DNA of 64,000 nt from Cladocopium goreaui (lineage: Eukaryota; Sar; Dinophyceae; Suessiales; Symbiodiniaceae). The DNA lies in assembly GCA_947184155.2 (NCBI GenBank), contig CAMXCT020003702.1, forward strand, positions 346,001 to 410,000, read 5' to 3'. The notes under the pieces were generated by a model, which was given only the letters and a program-made list of their open reading frames with translations, was not told the DNA's origin and ran no database searches. Each line of letters starts with the position of its first letter. Within the stretch, counting starts at the first letter, position 1. A program made the position numbers and the translations under genes. Positions 32,223 through 41,389 of this stretch are shown here, piece by piece.

Positions 32223-32619
32223 TGGCGCTGCAGGTTTTATTAAACTCGGTGGCCACAGATAAGCAATCAATCCCAAGACATTTGCTTGAAAGTCTGAGAT
32301 ACAAAAAAAAACTCAAAAACATATGAGAATCATTCGTCATATTCAAACTCTTTTAAGTTATCATTTATCATGTTCTCAAACTTGGGTCTGTCAAAGCTCA
32401 GGATTGTCCCCCTGTCAAAGAACATGATGGAATATCTTGTCATGGCAATTGAGCAGTGTTCAAAACCCGAAAACATACAAAGGTTGGTTGAGAAACGGGA
32501 CTCCCCATTCATGGATTCTGATATTCCCCAATTAAATCTGTAAGGGTAGGATACTAATCCATCCCGAATATATAATAATATAATATATATAAATCATCAA
32601 AGAACCATGATTTTTCAAT

Positions 32620-32728
32620 TACCCTCTGGTTATTTAACATAGCTATGGAAAATGACCCATAAAAATAGATGATGTACCTACAATAAATGGTGATTTTCCA
32701 GTTCGCTATGTTAAATGGCCAAATGGTA
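32620..32728. mobile_element. TA/CCCTCTGG element, copy 17 (decayed right end)
   Basis: The left end is intact; the right end reads GCCAAATGGTA. This is the last copy in the window; none was seen from here to 64 kb. Confidence 0.7.
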
Positions 32729-32813
32729 TACCAAATGTCCACAAAAATATCCCCATAGTGTGATGATTAAAACATGTTAAAACCCTGAAATCCCAGCTCA
32801 CTCATCAACTAAC

Positions 32814-32920
32814 CAGGGTGTCCGATGCAGCCATTGCCGCCCCACCATCCAGCTGGGTTCCCCCTACAACGGAATCTCTGGAAGTTGCACTTCCATCCAG
32901 CGAAAATGGTTCTACTGTCC
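32814..32920 (-). CDS. Probable exon, Ser/Gly/Ala-rich
   Basis: Between CAACAG|GG and CTG|GTTAGT the frame reads TVEPFSLDGSATSRDSVVGG then TQLDGGAAMAASDTL, ending in phase 0. It may be the most 5' exon placed for the coiled-coil gene or the end of the ankyrin locus A gene. The plus strand is also open here. Confidence 0.4.
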
Positions 32921-34081
32921 CTGTTGAGGGAGGTGATCTTCCCCAAAAATGGGTTGGTACCCAAAAAAAAATCCTTGCTGATTGACATATTCTAGTAACC
33001 CTCAAAAAAATAGAACATAATTTGCCACTCACTATCTCTGTAGGATTTGAGCAAAGTCTATTTTTGCTGGTGATTTATTTCAATAGTCATACAAAGCGAA
33101 ACCCGATGGGGATGGAATATCAGCACATATCAGAACCCTGAGTGCTTGGTGATTGAGCTTTTGAACCACTAAACAACAAAATCACAATTCATAGAGAAAG
33201 CCATGGTTTCGGGGCGTCTCCCCTGTCAGAAACACCAAGAAAACAAGTTCCTCTCAACTACTAAGAAGCAACCCTGGGTTTTGCATTGCAGATTCCATTT
33301 TGAGGTTTGAAATCAATTGTCTAACACTGTTTTGCTGGGCCATTTCTGGTCAAAGTCTTGATTTCTTGGAACGTTGTTGGGTGGCACCAGCGTTCATCTT
33401 TGACATGGTGCAATATTGATGTGCGTTTCACTCCCTGATGTTGCTTTGAACCTGAAACCAGTGACATCGATTACGCAATAATATGCATTGCACAAGTTCA
33501 AAGGCAATTTCATCCCAGGTGAAACTTGGCCGCAGCCACCCAACACAAACGAATCAAAACAAGAACCGATACATCTTCCGTGCGATTATGATCACATCGC
33601 CCGACAGCCGTGGGAACTGTATTCCAAGACTACCTGAAGAAGTTTATTTTTCCGGGGGCCGGGGGGGGGGCAGTTTTTTTCTTCTTGCATTGACAGCATT
33701 GACAGCAAAACTGCCTGAGTTGCTACCTAAGATCTATAGCTTGGACCTTGAAGTCCGACATTTGCTCACCATGTTATCACTGATAAAAGACAGCCATGTG
33801 GCATTGATCACAACAAATCCACCACCGAATGAAATGAGTGGTGTGAGGCTATACAACTAATGGCTGCAAAGCAGAGATTCCAACCACTTGCCAGGCTCAA
33901 TCCGGGTCCCAAACTGGTATAGCGAGAAGCCCCATGCAACCACAGATGTTCATCATTTTGGGGATATGACATATGGTTTTAGGATGTTTTAGGATTCACA
34001 TCTAAAGCCGCCCAACTTTGGGGGGACCCAAGTTTGATCCATACCCTCTGGACCCCATGGTGTTGGGTGGCGCGTCTTTGT

Positions 34082-34318
34082 TCATACAATAGGATGCACT
34101 CCAAAGTCTCCAAAGGCACCTTTGGCCCGAAAATTGAAATATGTTGAAATCACAATTATCATAGCGAACCTGCAAAACTGAGAGGCGAAGCAGGGGACTG
34201 GAGATGTGTTCCCCAAAATCACATGTTGGCAGACACTCGCAGACATGTCCAGTATTTCTTGTACTAAGACAACTCGCAAGGGTGCTTGTTGCACAGGTAT
34301 ATGGATAGGGTCTTGCAC
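34082..34318 (-). CDS. Conserved unknown segment in locus A
   Basis: The frame IHIPVQQAPLRVVLVQEILD then MSAS and GNTSPVPCFAS is kept, with substitutions, in copy C near 61970-62120. Open in both copies, so it may be an exon, but there is no recognised domain and splice sites are unclear. Confidence 0.3.
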   Translation of the reverse strand: MQDPIHIPVQQAPLRVVLVQEILDMSASVCQHVILGNTSPVPCFASQFCRFAMIIVISTYFNFRAKGAFGDFGVHPIV

Positions 34319-35162
34319 TGGGGAGAACTTGCTGACAAGGACAGCTGATGAAAAGGTGCCCAGTATGTTGTGATAAGCCCAGCATTTACAGCTTTGGTTT
34401 TTGAATGTTCATCAAGTGTCCCATGTTTGCTAATGAACAATGTAACAAAGCTCCCTGAGATCTGCTTGGCAGCCCCATAGTCATGCTTATCATTCCCCTG
34501 ACCTTTTTGATGATGGTTCCATTGCTTCATGAATCGTCATTACCAGCCAAAATTGGCAGGCACATGAGACACCACAGAGCTGTTCCCGGTGCCAGGCCTT
34601 ATATTTCATGCCTTGGGCGGAGCAAAGATGCAAACAACATCTGGGACTCAAAATTATTCAACCCCCAAAATCGATATGGGTAGAACAAAATACGAGGGAA
34701 CAAAATGGAACAAATGCCTACTCCTCTGCTATCGGTGATCTTTAGGCTATGTCATGTGTTGCTGAAGATAGTCAAACGCATAACAACAATTAACAACATA
34801 CCTGTTCTGTCCTTGCTCAATCTGATAATCTGATTTGTTCTTGAAGGCCATAGAAATTGAATGGGTGGCACAGCGTTTCAACCGAAAGAATTCCATGTTG
34901 GGTCCCGGGTCAACTCTGCTGCTTTAATCAGATTCGTGGTTGAGCCGTGCTCAGTTTTTGGCCAGTGGCTTATGATGATGATGATGTGGCAATGGGTTCC
35001 CTGATTCATGTGTCCAAAACCGGATGTGTAAACATCCCTTGTATGGACTCGCACTATCCCCGCCCCGTTTCATGTTTTCATCCCCACCAAATGCCAGCAG
35101 TTTCACCAGGTTTCATCCGCTGACATTCCCACCTACTATATCCTACTATGCCATTGTGACAC

Positions 35163-35261
35163 TGCAGTGCTTTGGGCGCCACCCGTGCAGCCAAGAGGCT
35201 GTGCCCATCAGCAGGTTCACCATTTCTGTCTCGCCCCCAGCGAGATCCAAAGGTGTTTCGC
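35163..35261 (-). CDS. Ankyrin-repeat exon (locus A, third)
   Basis: After TTCCCAG the frame reads GETPLDLAGGETEMVNLLMG, the second half of an ankyrin repeat (TPLDLA then a helix). The donor is CTGCA|GTGTCA. Equivalent exons occur in locus B (54578-54681) and locus C (62903-62992). Confidence 0.6.
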
Positions 35262-35650
35262 CTGGGAACCACAGCTGACATTCGAACTGACCCCTTCCAA
35301 TATATCACATCTCATTTCAAGTGATCAACATTCGCACTGCCCATTATACACATTGGCTCACGGGTATCCAAGAAGAGTCCCCTCTGCAAATGTCAAAGAC
35401 AAGGATGAACTCCAAAATTACCTGTTTCAACAAAATGTGCTGCATTGATCGCGACAGAGACATGACATGCCCCAAAATCACGGCTCTAGAATTTCAAGGG
35501 AACTTTGAAGACGGGAACCTGAGATGAGAAATCCAGGGAAATCCCATGCTGATTGAAGTTAAAAGAACCTGAAATTTCAAATTTTCATTCATCAAAACAT
35601 GCCACATTGAACTGCAGCTATTTGTTGATATTGCCGGTGAAAAACTGTTT

Positions 35651-35784
35651 TCAAAACGGGTGTGACATCGGCTGAGGCCCCCAGCCGTCGTCGTTCTTGA
35701 CGTCCACCGAGGCCTTCGCCGCCAGCAGCAGCTTGGCGCTCTCCACGTGGCCGTGGAGTGCTGCATAGTGCAGCGGAGTCCAAC
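35651..35784 (-). CDS. Ankyrin-repeat exon (locus A, second)
   Basis: After GCTGAG the frame reads WTPLHYAALHGHVESAKLLL then AAKASVDVKNDDG, a complete ankyrin repeat. The frame reaches a stop at 35651, so the true donor lies before that. Confidence 0.65.
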
Positions 35785-35789
35785 CTCAG

Positions 35790-36049
35790 CACCGCAGGCG
35801 TCGGAGGCACCACCCGCGGCGGCTCCGCGGCTTCTGAGCTCCCGGGCCGCCGCTGTCCCGGACGTCCAGGGCCGCGCCCTTCGCCAGGAGAAAGGCGACG
35901 ACCGCCGTTTCGTCGAAGGCTGCTGCCCGGTGCAGCGCGGCCTCGCGGCGGCGGAGCCCCCCGAGCTCGAAGAGTCGGTCCAGGCAGCGCCGGTCGCGGC
36001 GCAGGTGGCCCCGCACCGCCGCCAGGTCGCCGTCGAACGCCGCCCACAT
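35790..36049 (-). CDS. Ankyrin-repeat exon (locus A, first, with ATG)
   Basis: ATG at 36049 begins MWAAFDGDLAAVRGHLRRDR; a second repeat reads EAALHRAAAFDETAVVAFLL then AKGAALDV. The repeat consensus then continues only in the exon starting at 35784. The join is a GC-rich ~60-nt stretch, probably a small intron, since its length differs in locus C. The product would be a cytosolic protein-binding scaffold. Confidence 0.6.
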
Positions 36050-36301
36050 GATGTTCTCGTCTCGGCGCGGGGAGAAATGCAGCAGAAATGAAGTTCCTCA
36101 GTTCCTTTGATCTTTATGTTCTATCTTCTATAAGTCCAAGTCTGCTACTTATGGAAATTATATTGAATAAGTTAGAAACTGAACTTATTGAACTTTTATA
36201 AGTTCATGATGTTCACGTTGTGGAACTTGAAGTGCAACTTCAAATTACTTCTATAACCTTCTAGATCTTCTACCTGAGGTAGCATCAAGTTCTATCTTTA
36301 G

Positions 36302-36388
36302 TCAGTAAGGACTGAGGCCCAGACGTTTCGCCGCTGCCGCTTCGTCGGCTTCGACTTGTTGTGGATCTTCCGGATCTTCCGGATCGTC
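36302..36388 (-). CDS. Terminal exon of helicase-like gene
   Basis: Phase 0 after GACACCAG; reads DDPEDPEDPQQVEADEAAAA then KRLGLSPY and a TGA stop at 36302. It is the first stop-terminated exon downstream of the helicase exons, and phase 0 fits the exon ending at 37278. Intervening exons may exist. Confidence 0.5.
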   Translation of the reverse strand, partial: DDPEDPEDPQQVEADEAAAAKRLGLSPY

Positions 36389-36413
36389 CTGGTGTCACAG
36401 CTCCCGAAATTGT

Positions 36414-36910
36414 GTACACACTTTGGATGTTGCCATGAAAAACTTCAGGGAACTCGATAACAACTTATATGTCACCACTACCAAGACGTGAGGCGAAGAA
36501 ATTGAAAATATCGCCGGCCATTTGCCATGCATGACGTTGATATATGTTCATGACTGTTGACACTGTGGCAAACCCAAGACCATAAACCCACCATTTGAAG
36601 ATGGATTATACCACCCATTCAGGGTTTTGCTATTGGGTTGAACGCATTGCAATCCACTGATCCAACATCACCAGCCCGTCTTCAACGACAACATTATTCT
36701 AGAAACGCTAGGGCTCTCGACATGGTTTACACACTTTGGATGTTGCCATGAGAAACTTCAGGGAACTTTAAAGGACGTAATGATACGTAATGACTGATCA
36801 CGTGACTTAAGGCAAAGTAACACACACTTTAAGTAACACACACTTTAAGTAACACACACGTTGAAGATTTCGTCTGCTATTGCAATGTATGACGATGATG
36901 ACAAAGTCGC
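36414..36910. repeat. Diverged direct duplication
   Basis: The sequence around 36414-36456 (CACTTTGGATGTTGCCATGA) recurs at 36727-36769, and weaker similarity continues to about 36560 and 36910 (GCATGACGTTGAT against GTATGACGATGAT). A separate 17-bp tandem, TAAGTAACACACACTTT, lies at 36815-36860. Confidence 0.6.
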
Positions 36911-37277
36911 ACAGTGTTGTGTCCTCAGCAGACCTTGGATCAAATTTCAACTTCGCAATCTTGGTTTTGATCATGTTGCTGCTGGTGTCCCAAATGGAAG
37001 TTGGGAGCACTTCAACCACCGTAGGCTCCTGCACTGAACCCAAATTAGCAGGCAGCATTGCTCAAGAACCAAGCCATGTCTCACAACAATTCAACTTGAC
37101 TCCAGACATGACTGTCATGCTATTTTATGAGGTAGCATGGTACCACATGCGTGCAACCTACTGACAAATACTGACAAGACCAGGAATTCAGTTGATGCTT
37201 TTACTGGTTGATATGTGTAAAAAAAGTAAAAGGGAAACAAACACAAGATACAGCTCAATTAAACATGTTTCCAGCAC

Positions 37278-37594
37278 CTTTGGGCCAGCTTCTGGTTCCT
37301 GAACCGCTGCGCTGGAGCAGGTGAAAAGGTGACTGCACACAGTTGTGGAAGTCACAACTCTCAGGCCTCTCTCAAAATAAGGCACTCCAAAATATAATGT
37401 TTGTTTGATCAGCATTTTCTCTTGGAAACCGCAATTAATTAGCGTGTCCCCCTGTGTTTGGAACAATCCACTTTGATCTTCCAAGGTCAGGACCGCAGTG
37501 ATTTTTGCTGTTTGGCCCGTGGATGAAGCAGGTTCCTGTCCACAGCTGGATCTGAAGCCAGGAAGCACCGCTCTACTCTCGGGGTTCTTCCCAT
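37278..37594 (-). CDS. Helicase-like gene, downstream exon
   Basis: Starts two bases into a codon after TTGGTATAG, completing the codon left by the donor at 37994. Reads GKNPESRAVLPGFRSSCGQE, later TAKITAVLTLEDQSGLFQTQ and GVPYFERGLRVV. The likely donor is AAAG|GTGCTG. No domain recognised. Confidence 0.55.
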
Positions 37595-37993
37595 CTATAC
37601 CAAGAACAGGAGACACAAATTTAATCTTTCACTCACCTCACCGGAATGCAAGCTGTTGAAACGTGTTGAAATACAGACCTCACGTTGATAAAATTGATGA
37701 TCAGGAAACCCCTTAACCAAACCATGGACGGTGGACCCCCTCCAGGCGCCTTGGTGGCCGCTTCTGGACGTGAATCAGCTTCGGATTGAGTGGTTTCCTT
37801 GGGCAAATGCAGATTTCCAAGTGATTCTCATTTCGACCCACCTTTCGACAATGCCTTTCCGACCTTCAAATCTGCAACAGAATGCCTTTGCGTTCATACA
37901 TATTCATTTAACATGCAGGGAACATGTATTACTACGATATCTAAAATACTATGTGATGGTGAAAGAAATGATTCTCTTGTTTGGTCGGTTTAC

Positions 37994-40422
37994 CTGGCAC
38001 AGTTTCCGGCCGAGAGTCTTCCACTATTTTGAGAGCTGCATCCTTCTTGATCTCCAATTTTGCATCATCCGCTTGAAAGGTCGTCTCTTTGAGTTTCAAA
38101 GCATTGAGAAACTCCAACCAACCACCACGGATGAATCGGTCGACAACAATGGCTTGGAGCTGTGCTCGAGTCATAGCATGATAAAGACGCGCTCTGGTGA
38201 AATTGTCAGTGTCACCAGTGATTTGCGCATCAAAGCCAATGCAAATGATAAAGAGCTGCTCCAACCCTTTGGCATTGGTGTCACAGTCAAGAATGAGTTG
38301 ATCCTCCCTCCTGTCCTGATGTACAGCCTCTGGTAAGAAACGTAAAGATTCCTCAAAGGAAACCAGCTGAATGTTGTAAGCAGGCCAAAAATCTGCCTCC
38401 AAACGCTCCTCAAGATGGAACCTGAAAGTTCTGTGGAACTCTTCATCATTTGGCACGAGCAATGCGACGTGCCGATCAAGCCGAATGCTGGGGTATGTCT
38501 CTAAAATAAACCACAGAGCTTTCACTGTGTTATCTGCAAACTGAGCAAACGAATCACCATCATATCCTTCGGGCACCTCGAAAATAAATGACTTCAGTGG
38601 AGGGCCAGTTGTGCCAAGACATGTAGTTGGCTCACCATCTTGCAGCTGGAATGCGTTTGCTCCAAAGGCAACTCGTTTTGTGCTACGGACAACCTCCGTG
38701 AGGTTCACCCGGCGCATTTCAGGATAATTGTTGTCCAGTAAGAAGGACTGGGAAAGGTCTGAGAGAATCAACTTGTGCTGGGCACGAACTTCCTGGAATA
38801 ACCTTTGGTTCGTTCTGCATATTTCATGTCCTTCATCAAAAACTGCGAGAACCAAGTCATCCGGCATGACCGTCAATTCCTGCAAAACAATTTGGCAATC
38901 TTCAATGTGTACTCCCGTGAATCTGTCATAGGGTGCATGCATCAACACAAGTCTTTGTAAGAGCGTGTTCCTGGACATCGTTGGTAGCGATGATTGTGCA
39001 TATGTGAGGAGCCAGCGGACGAAATAGAAACCCAGAGATCGGTTCGGGGAGATGAATAGAATCTTCCCCTGACTGCTCGAACTCAGTTTGCTGATTGCAT
39101 GCCGGATTGCCAGAAACGATTTCCCCGCTCCAGCTGGGGCTGACAAATGGATGTCTTCATCTAAATACCTGGAAAGTTCTTTGAGTTTCTCTGCCTGGTG
39201 ATTTGTCAGCTGTGAGGAAGACAAAAGACTTGCTGCATACTGATTGAAACGATGTGTTGTCCACAGCCAGCTGTTCTGTAATTCCACGCTTTTCTAAAGC
39301 ATTGTTCAGTAGAAAGGCGATGTCATCACTTAGCACTGCATCTCTCAGCCGGTGTTTTCCTTGAATGTTTTGAATGTCAAAATCCACTTCCAAGCAAGGC
39401 ATACCATTCTGAAGCCGCGACTCGTGTACAGACTTTACATGGAGTTTCGTTGCATCCTGCACGATCTTCTTCAAAGAGTCCTTTCCAAATACATTCAGCT
39501 CCAAGAGTTTCTCAAAAAAGTCTGTGGCGTGCCGCAAACGCTTGGTCTCGAAGTGTTTCCCTGTTTTATTGCACATCACCTGCCATTTCATATCATCATG
39601 GTCCTGGTGGTTCTTGGAGTCAGAAACAGGCGTTTGGAGAAGCTCAGCTGTGACAAAACTATTCTGATCCAGGTCAAATGCGTCGACAATGTCACCAGGT
39701 TTGAACTGTTCAGCCAAGAATTCGGTCACGTCGACTTCGTCGTAGTCCCATCTTCGATCTGTGCGCCGCATCTCATCCAGCTTGGCAATTTCCCCCTTTT
39801 GGGAGCCACCACACCCAATTCCATCCCAAAGGTTCACCTTTGGAAGCATTGTCCAGGGGACTTTGCCACAGCCTACGTGACCTGGGAAGAAGACGACTTT
39901 AAGTTTTTGTCCCTGGTCTACTGCTGTCTTGACTCGGTCAAACCACTTCTGAAACCAAGCGCAGCCCCAACTCGCTCGCTTCCCGTTCTGCTCCCATAGA
40001 TGCCGAGCTTTTGCCCTATCTTTGTCAGTGGCTTTTCCGAAAACAATGTGACTATTCATTGCTTCTGCTCTTTTTCTTCTTTCTGATTTCTCGTCATCGG
40101 TGCATATGTGCTTTACCTCTTGGAGGTATCCCAGATCTTTATAGTTGCGCTCACCGTAAATCTGTGCGCAGAGACATTGCTGCAGATTGTCATTTGGAAA
40201 GTAGTGTTGCCCAAGCCCATGCTCAGTGTCGCACAGGAATACACATGCCACGGAGTCCTTGACGTGTGCACTGATAAGGGATTCCCACCCTGTTTCATAC
40301 TTCCCTGGGAACGAGACCCAGCAAATTTTGGCATTGGGATCAATTTTTCCGAAGTAGCTATTGCCTCTGAAGGAAAGGACAGCAGGACTCTCCTTCAGAA
40401 TGAAGTGAAGCGTGTTGAGCTC
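37994..40422 (-). CDS. Superfamily-1 helicase-like P-loop ATPase, main exon
   Basis: The large exon begins after CTAG|GAG (no ATG, so it is internal) and ends CCAG|GTAAAC. The first part (to about 39250) is unrecognised, with KYETGWESLISAHVKDS and a C/H-rich start. The second carries an ATPase: SAPAGAGKSFLA (Walker A), VLAVFDEGHE (Walker B), ILSDLSQ (motif III-like), LTEVVRSTKR, AKGLEQLFIICIGFD (motif V-like) and YHAMTRAQ (motif VI-like, arginine finger). It is presumed to be an ATP-driven nucleic-acid motor. The two parts are in different frames: the first is open to 39157 and the second from about 39287. Removal of 39210-39240 would join them. Confidence 0.8.
39210..39240 (-). other. Candidate 31-nt intron or frameshift site
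   Basis: In the minus sense it starts GTATGCAGC and ends TTTTGTCTTCCTCACAG, so it has a donor, a pyrimidine tract and an acceptor. Its length (31) is exactly what restores the frame between the two halves of the helicase exon, giving FQS joined to LTNHQAEKL. An indel elsewhere in 39157-39287 would do the same. Confidence 0.4.
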
Positions 40423-40634
40423 CTAGCAAAGCGTTCTTTCTTGCAAGAAGTCATGTTCATCAAAGCAACCACTTTTGATTAAAGTAATGATATGGGGCCA
40501 AAAATCCACCGCAATGTGCAAAAATGTGCAAAACCTTTTCAAATGTCTTCCACGCTAAACAGAAATTGCCAGCGCGCGATATGACGCGGCCCTCTGTGCA
40601 AAACTAATTTGCGGGTCCGACCAAGCACGAGAAC

Positions 40635-40699
40635 CTTTCCTGGAAGTTTCAAAGTTGGAGCTGCTCCAATCCGACGTGATTCGTTCACTTGCGCTACTG
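40635..40699 (-). CDS. Possible upstream exon of helicase-like gene
   Basis: Between CGTAG|CA and AAAG|GTTCTC the frame reads VAQVNESRRIGAAPTLKLPG then K, ending phase 0 as the exon at 40422 requires. Another frame is also open across it. Confidence 0.3.
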
Positions 40700-40737
40700 C
40701 TACGATATGGAACTATGAACAAGGCGGATACTGTTAC

Positions 40738-40794
40738 CTGTTTTCCATCGCCCGCCTTTGGAGGTTCACGCTCTGCTCGTTGATCGACTTCAGC
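40738..40794 (-). CDS. Possible upstream exon of helicase-like gene
   Basis: Between TTTGAG|GCT and CAG|GTAACA the frame reads AEVDQRAEREPPKAGDGKQ, 57 nt, phase 0 to 0. Splice signals are good but it does not join in phase to the call at 40699. Confidence 0.35.
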
Positions 40795-41240
40795 CTCAAA
40801 TTTTAATCATTGAGTTTGCCAAAACTGCGCTACCAGGCGCTGCCCCCAGTCCAATCTATGGTTTCAAACCTCATGTTTCCAATCAAAATGCGGGACAAAT
40901 TCCAAATTATGTATTGTTGGTTATCCAATCATCCCCGTCATTATTGCGCCTACTATTTATTGTGTTGATCATTCCTAATCACCCAGAATCTTTTCTGGGT
41001 ATGGACATATAATTATTCCCATCATTACAAGTCATGAAATTCACTATTCCCGATACCCACATATCATATGGTGAGGGTCATAGGTCTCTCATTCTCCCAA
41101 CGAATCTGCCCAACAATTGCTTGGCAGATTAGTATAAGCCCAATATAATCAAAAAATCATTGGATAGCCCAATGTTTCCCAAAAACTTCATCTCCATAAA
41201 AACTAATTTATTCCCAAATTCTTGATAATCAGTCTATTCC

Positions 41241-41245
41241 AAACA
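41241..41245. repeat. Copia target-site duplication (3' side)
   Basis: AAACA directly before the left LTR, repeated directly after the right LTR at 50463-50467. Confidence 0.85.
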
Positions 41246-41354
41246 TTTGCAATGGCAGCACTTTTCAAGGTTAGGGCCAAAGGTGCACCTTCATGTGCGG
41301 AGAGGTGTTGTACCCCATGCTATGTGACATGATGCAAAGTGCAAAAGTCGAGTC
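41246..41354 (-). repeat. 3' LTR (109 bp)
   Basis: Identical to 50354-50462. In element orientation it runs GACTCGACTTTTGC to CCATTGCAAA; the usual TG...CA termini are absent. Confidence 0.9.
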
Positions 41355-41389
41355 TGCTCATCGTGTTGCCGCTGTGCTGGATTCGTTCT

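Larger units (their letters stand above)
1085..32920 (-). other. Large multi-exon coiled-coil gene (span)
   Basis: A series of short minus-strand exons (37-192 nt) is scattered over about 32 kb. Each starts after an AG acceptor, ends at a GT or GC donor and is open in a Q/E/L/K/R-rich frame. Nine consecutive exons (21257 to 6188) are phase-compatible and give about 240 coiled-coil residues; those at 29362, 27124 and 26447 also join in phase. Exons outside these chains are assigned by orientation and composition only, so this could be more than one gene. No conserved enzyme motif is visible; a structural or cytoskeletal coiled-coil protein is the natural inference. Neither the true start nor the stop was found; the gene probably continues past the left edge. 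Confidence 0.6.
33413..36250 (-). repeat. Ankyrin locus, copy A (duplicated segment)
   Basis: Aligns by eye along its length with 61200-64000 and in parts with 52130-55260. Shared landmarks are CCTGAAACCAGTGACATCGA, GGTGTGAGGCTATACAACTA, GTGTCCCATG, a TGAAATTTCAAATTTTCAT block and the GC-rich ankyrin exons. All three copies have the same orientation. Confidence 0.75.

Noticed and set aside
34032..34060. TACCCTCTGG at 34041 as another element copy
   Set aside because: No further similarity to the element interior and no matching right end; locus C has a different sequence there.
35747..36091. GC-rich plus-strand ORFs over the ankyrin exons
   Set aside because: Open only because of high GC; the minus strand carries clear ankyrin repeats.
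37731..38336. 201-codon plus-strand ORF
   Set aside because: It is antisense to the helicase-like exon and the adjoining intron, and has no recognisable domain.
39352..39999. 215-codon plus-strand ORF
   Set aside because: Shadow of the minus-strand helicase-like exon.
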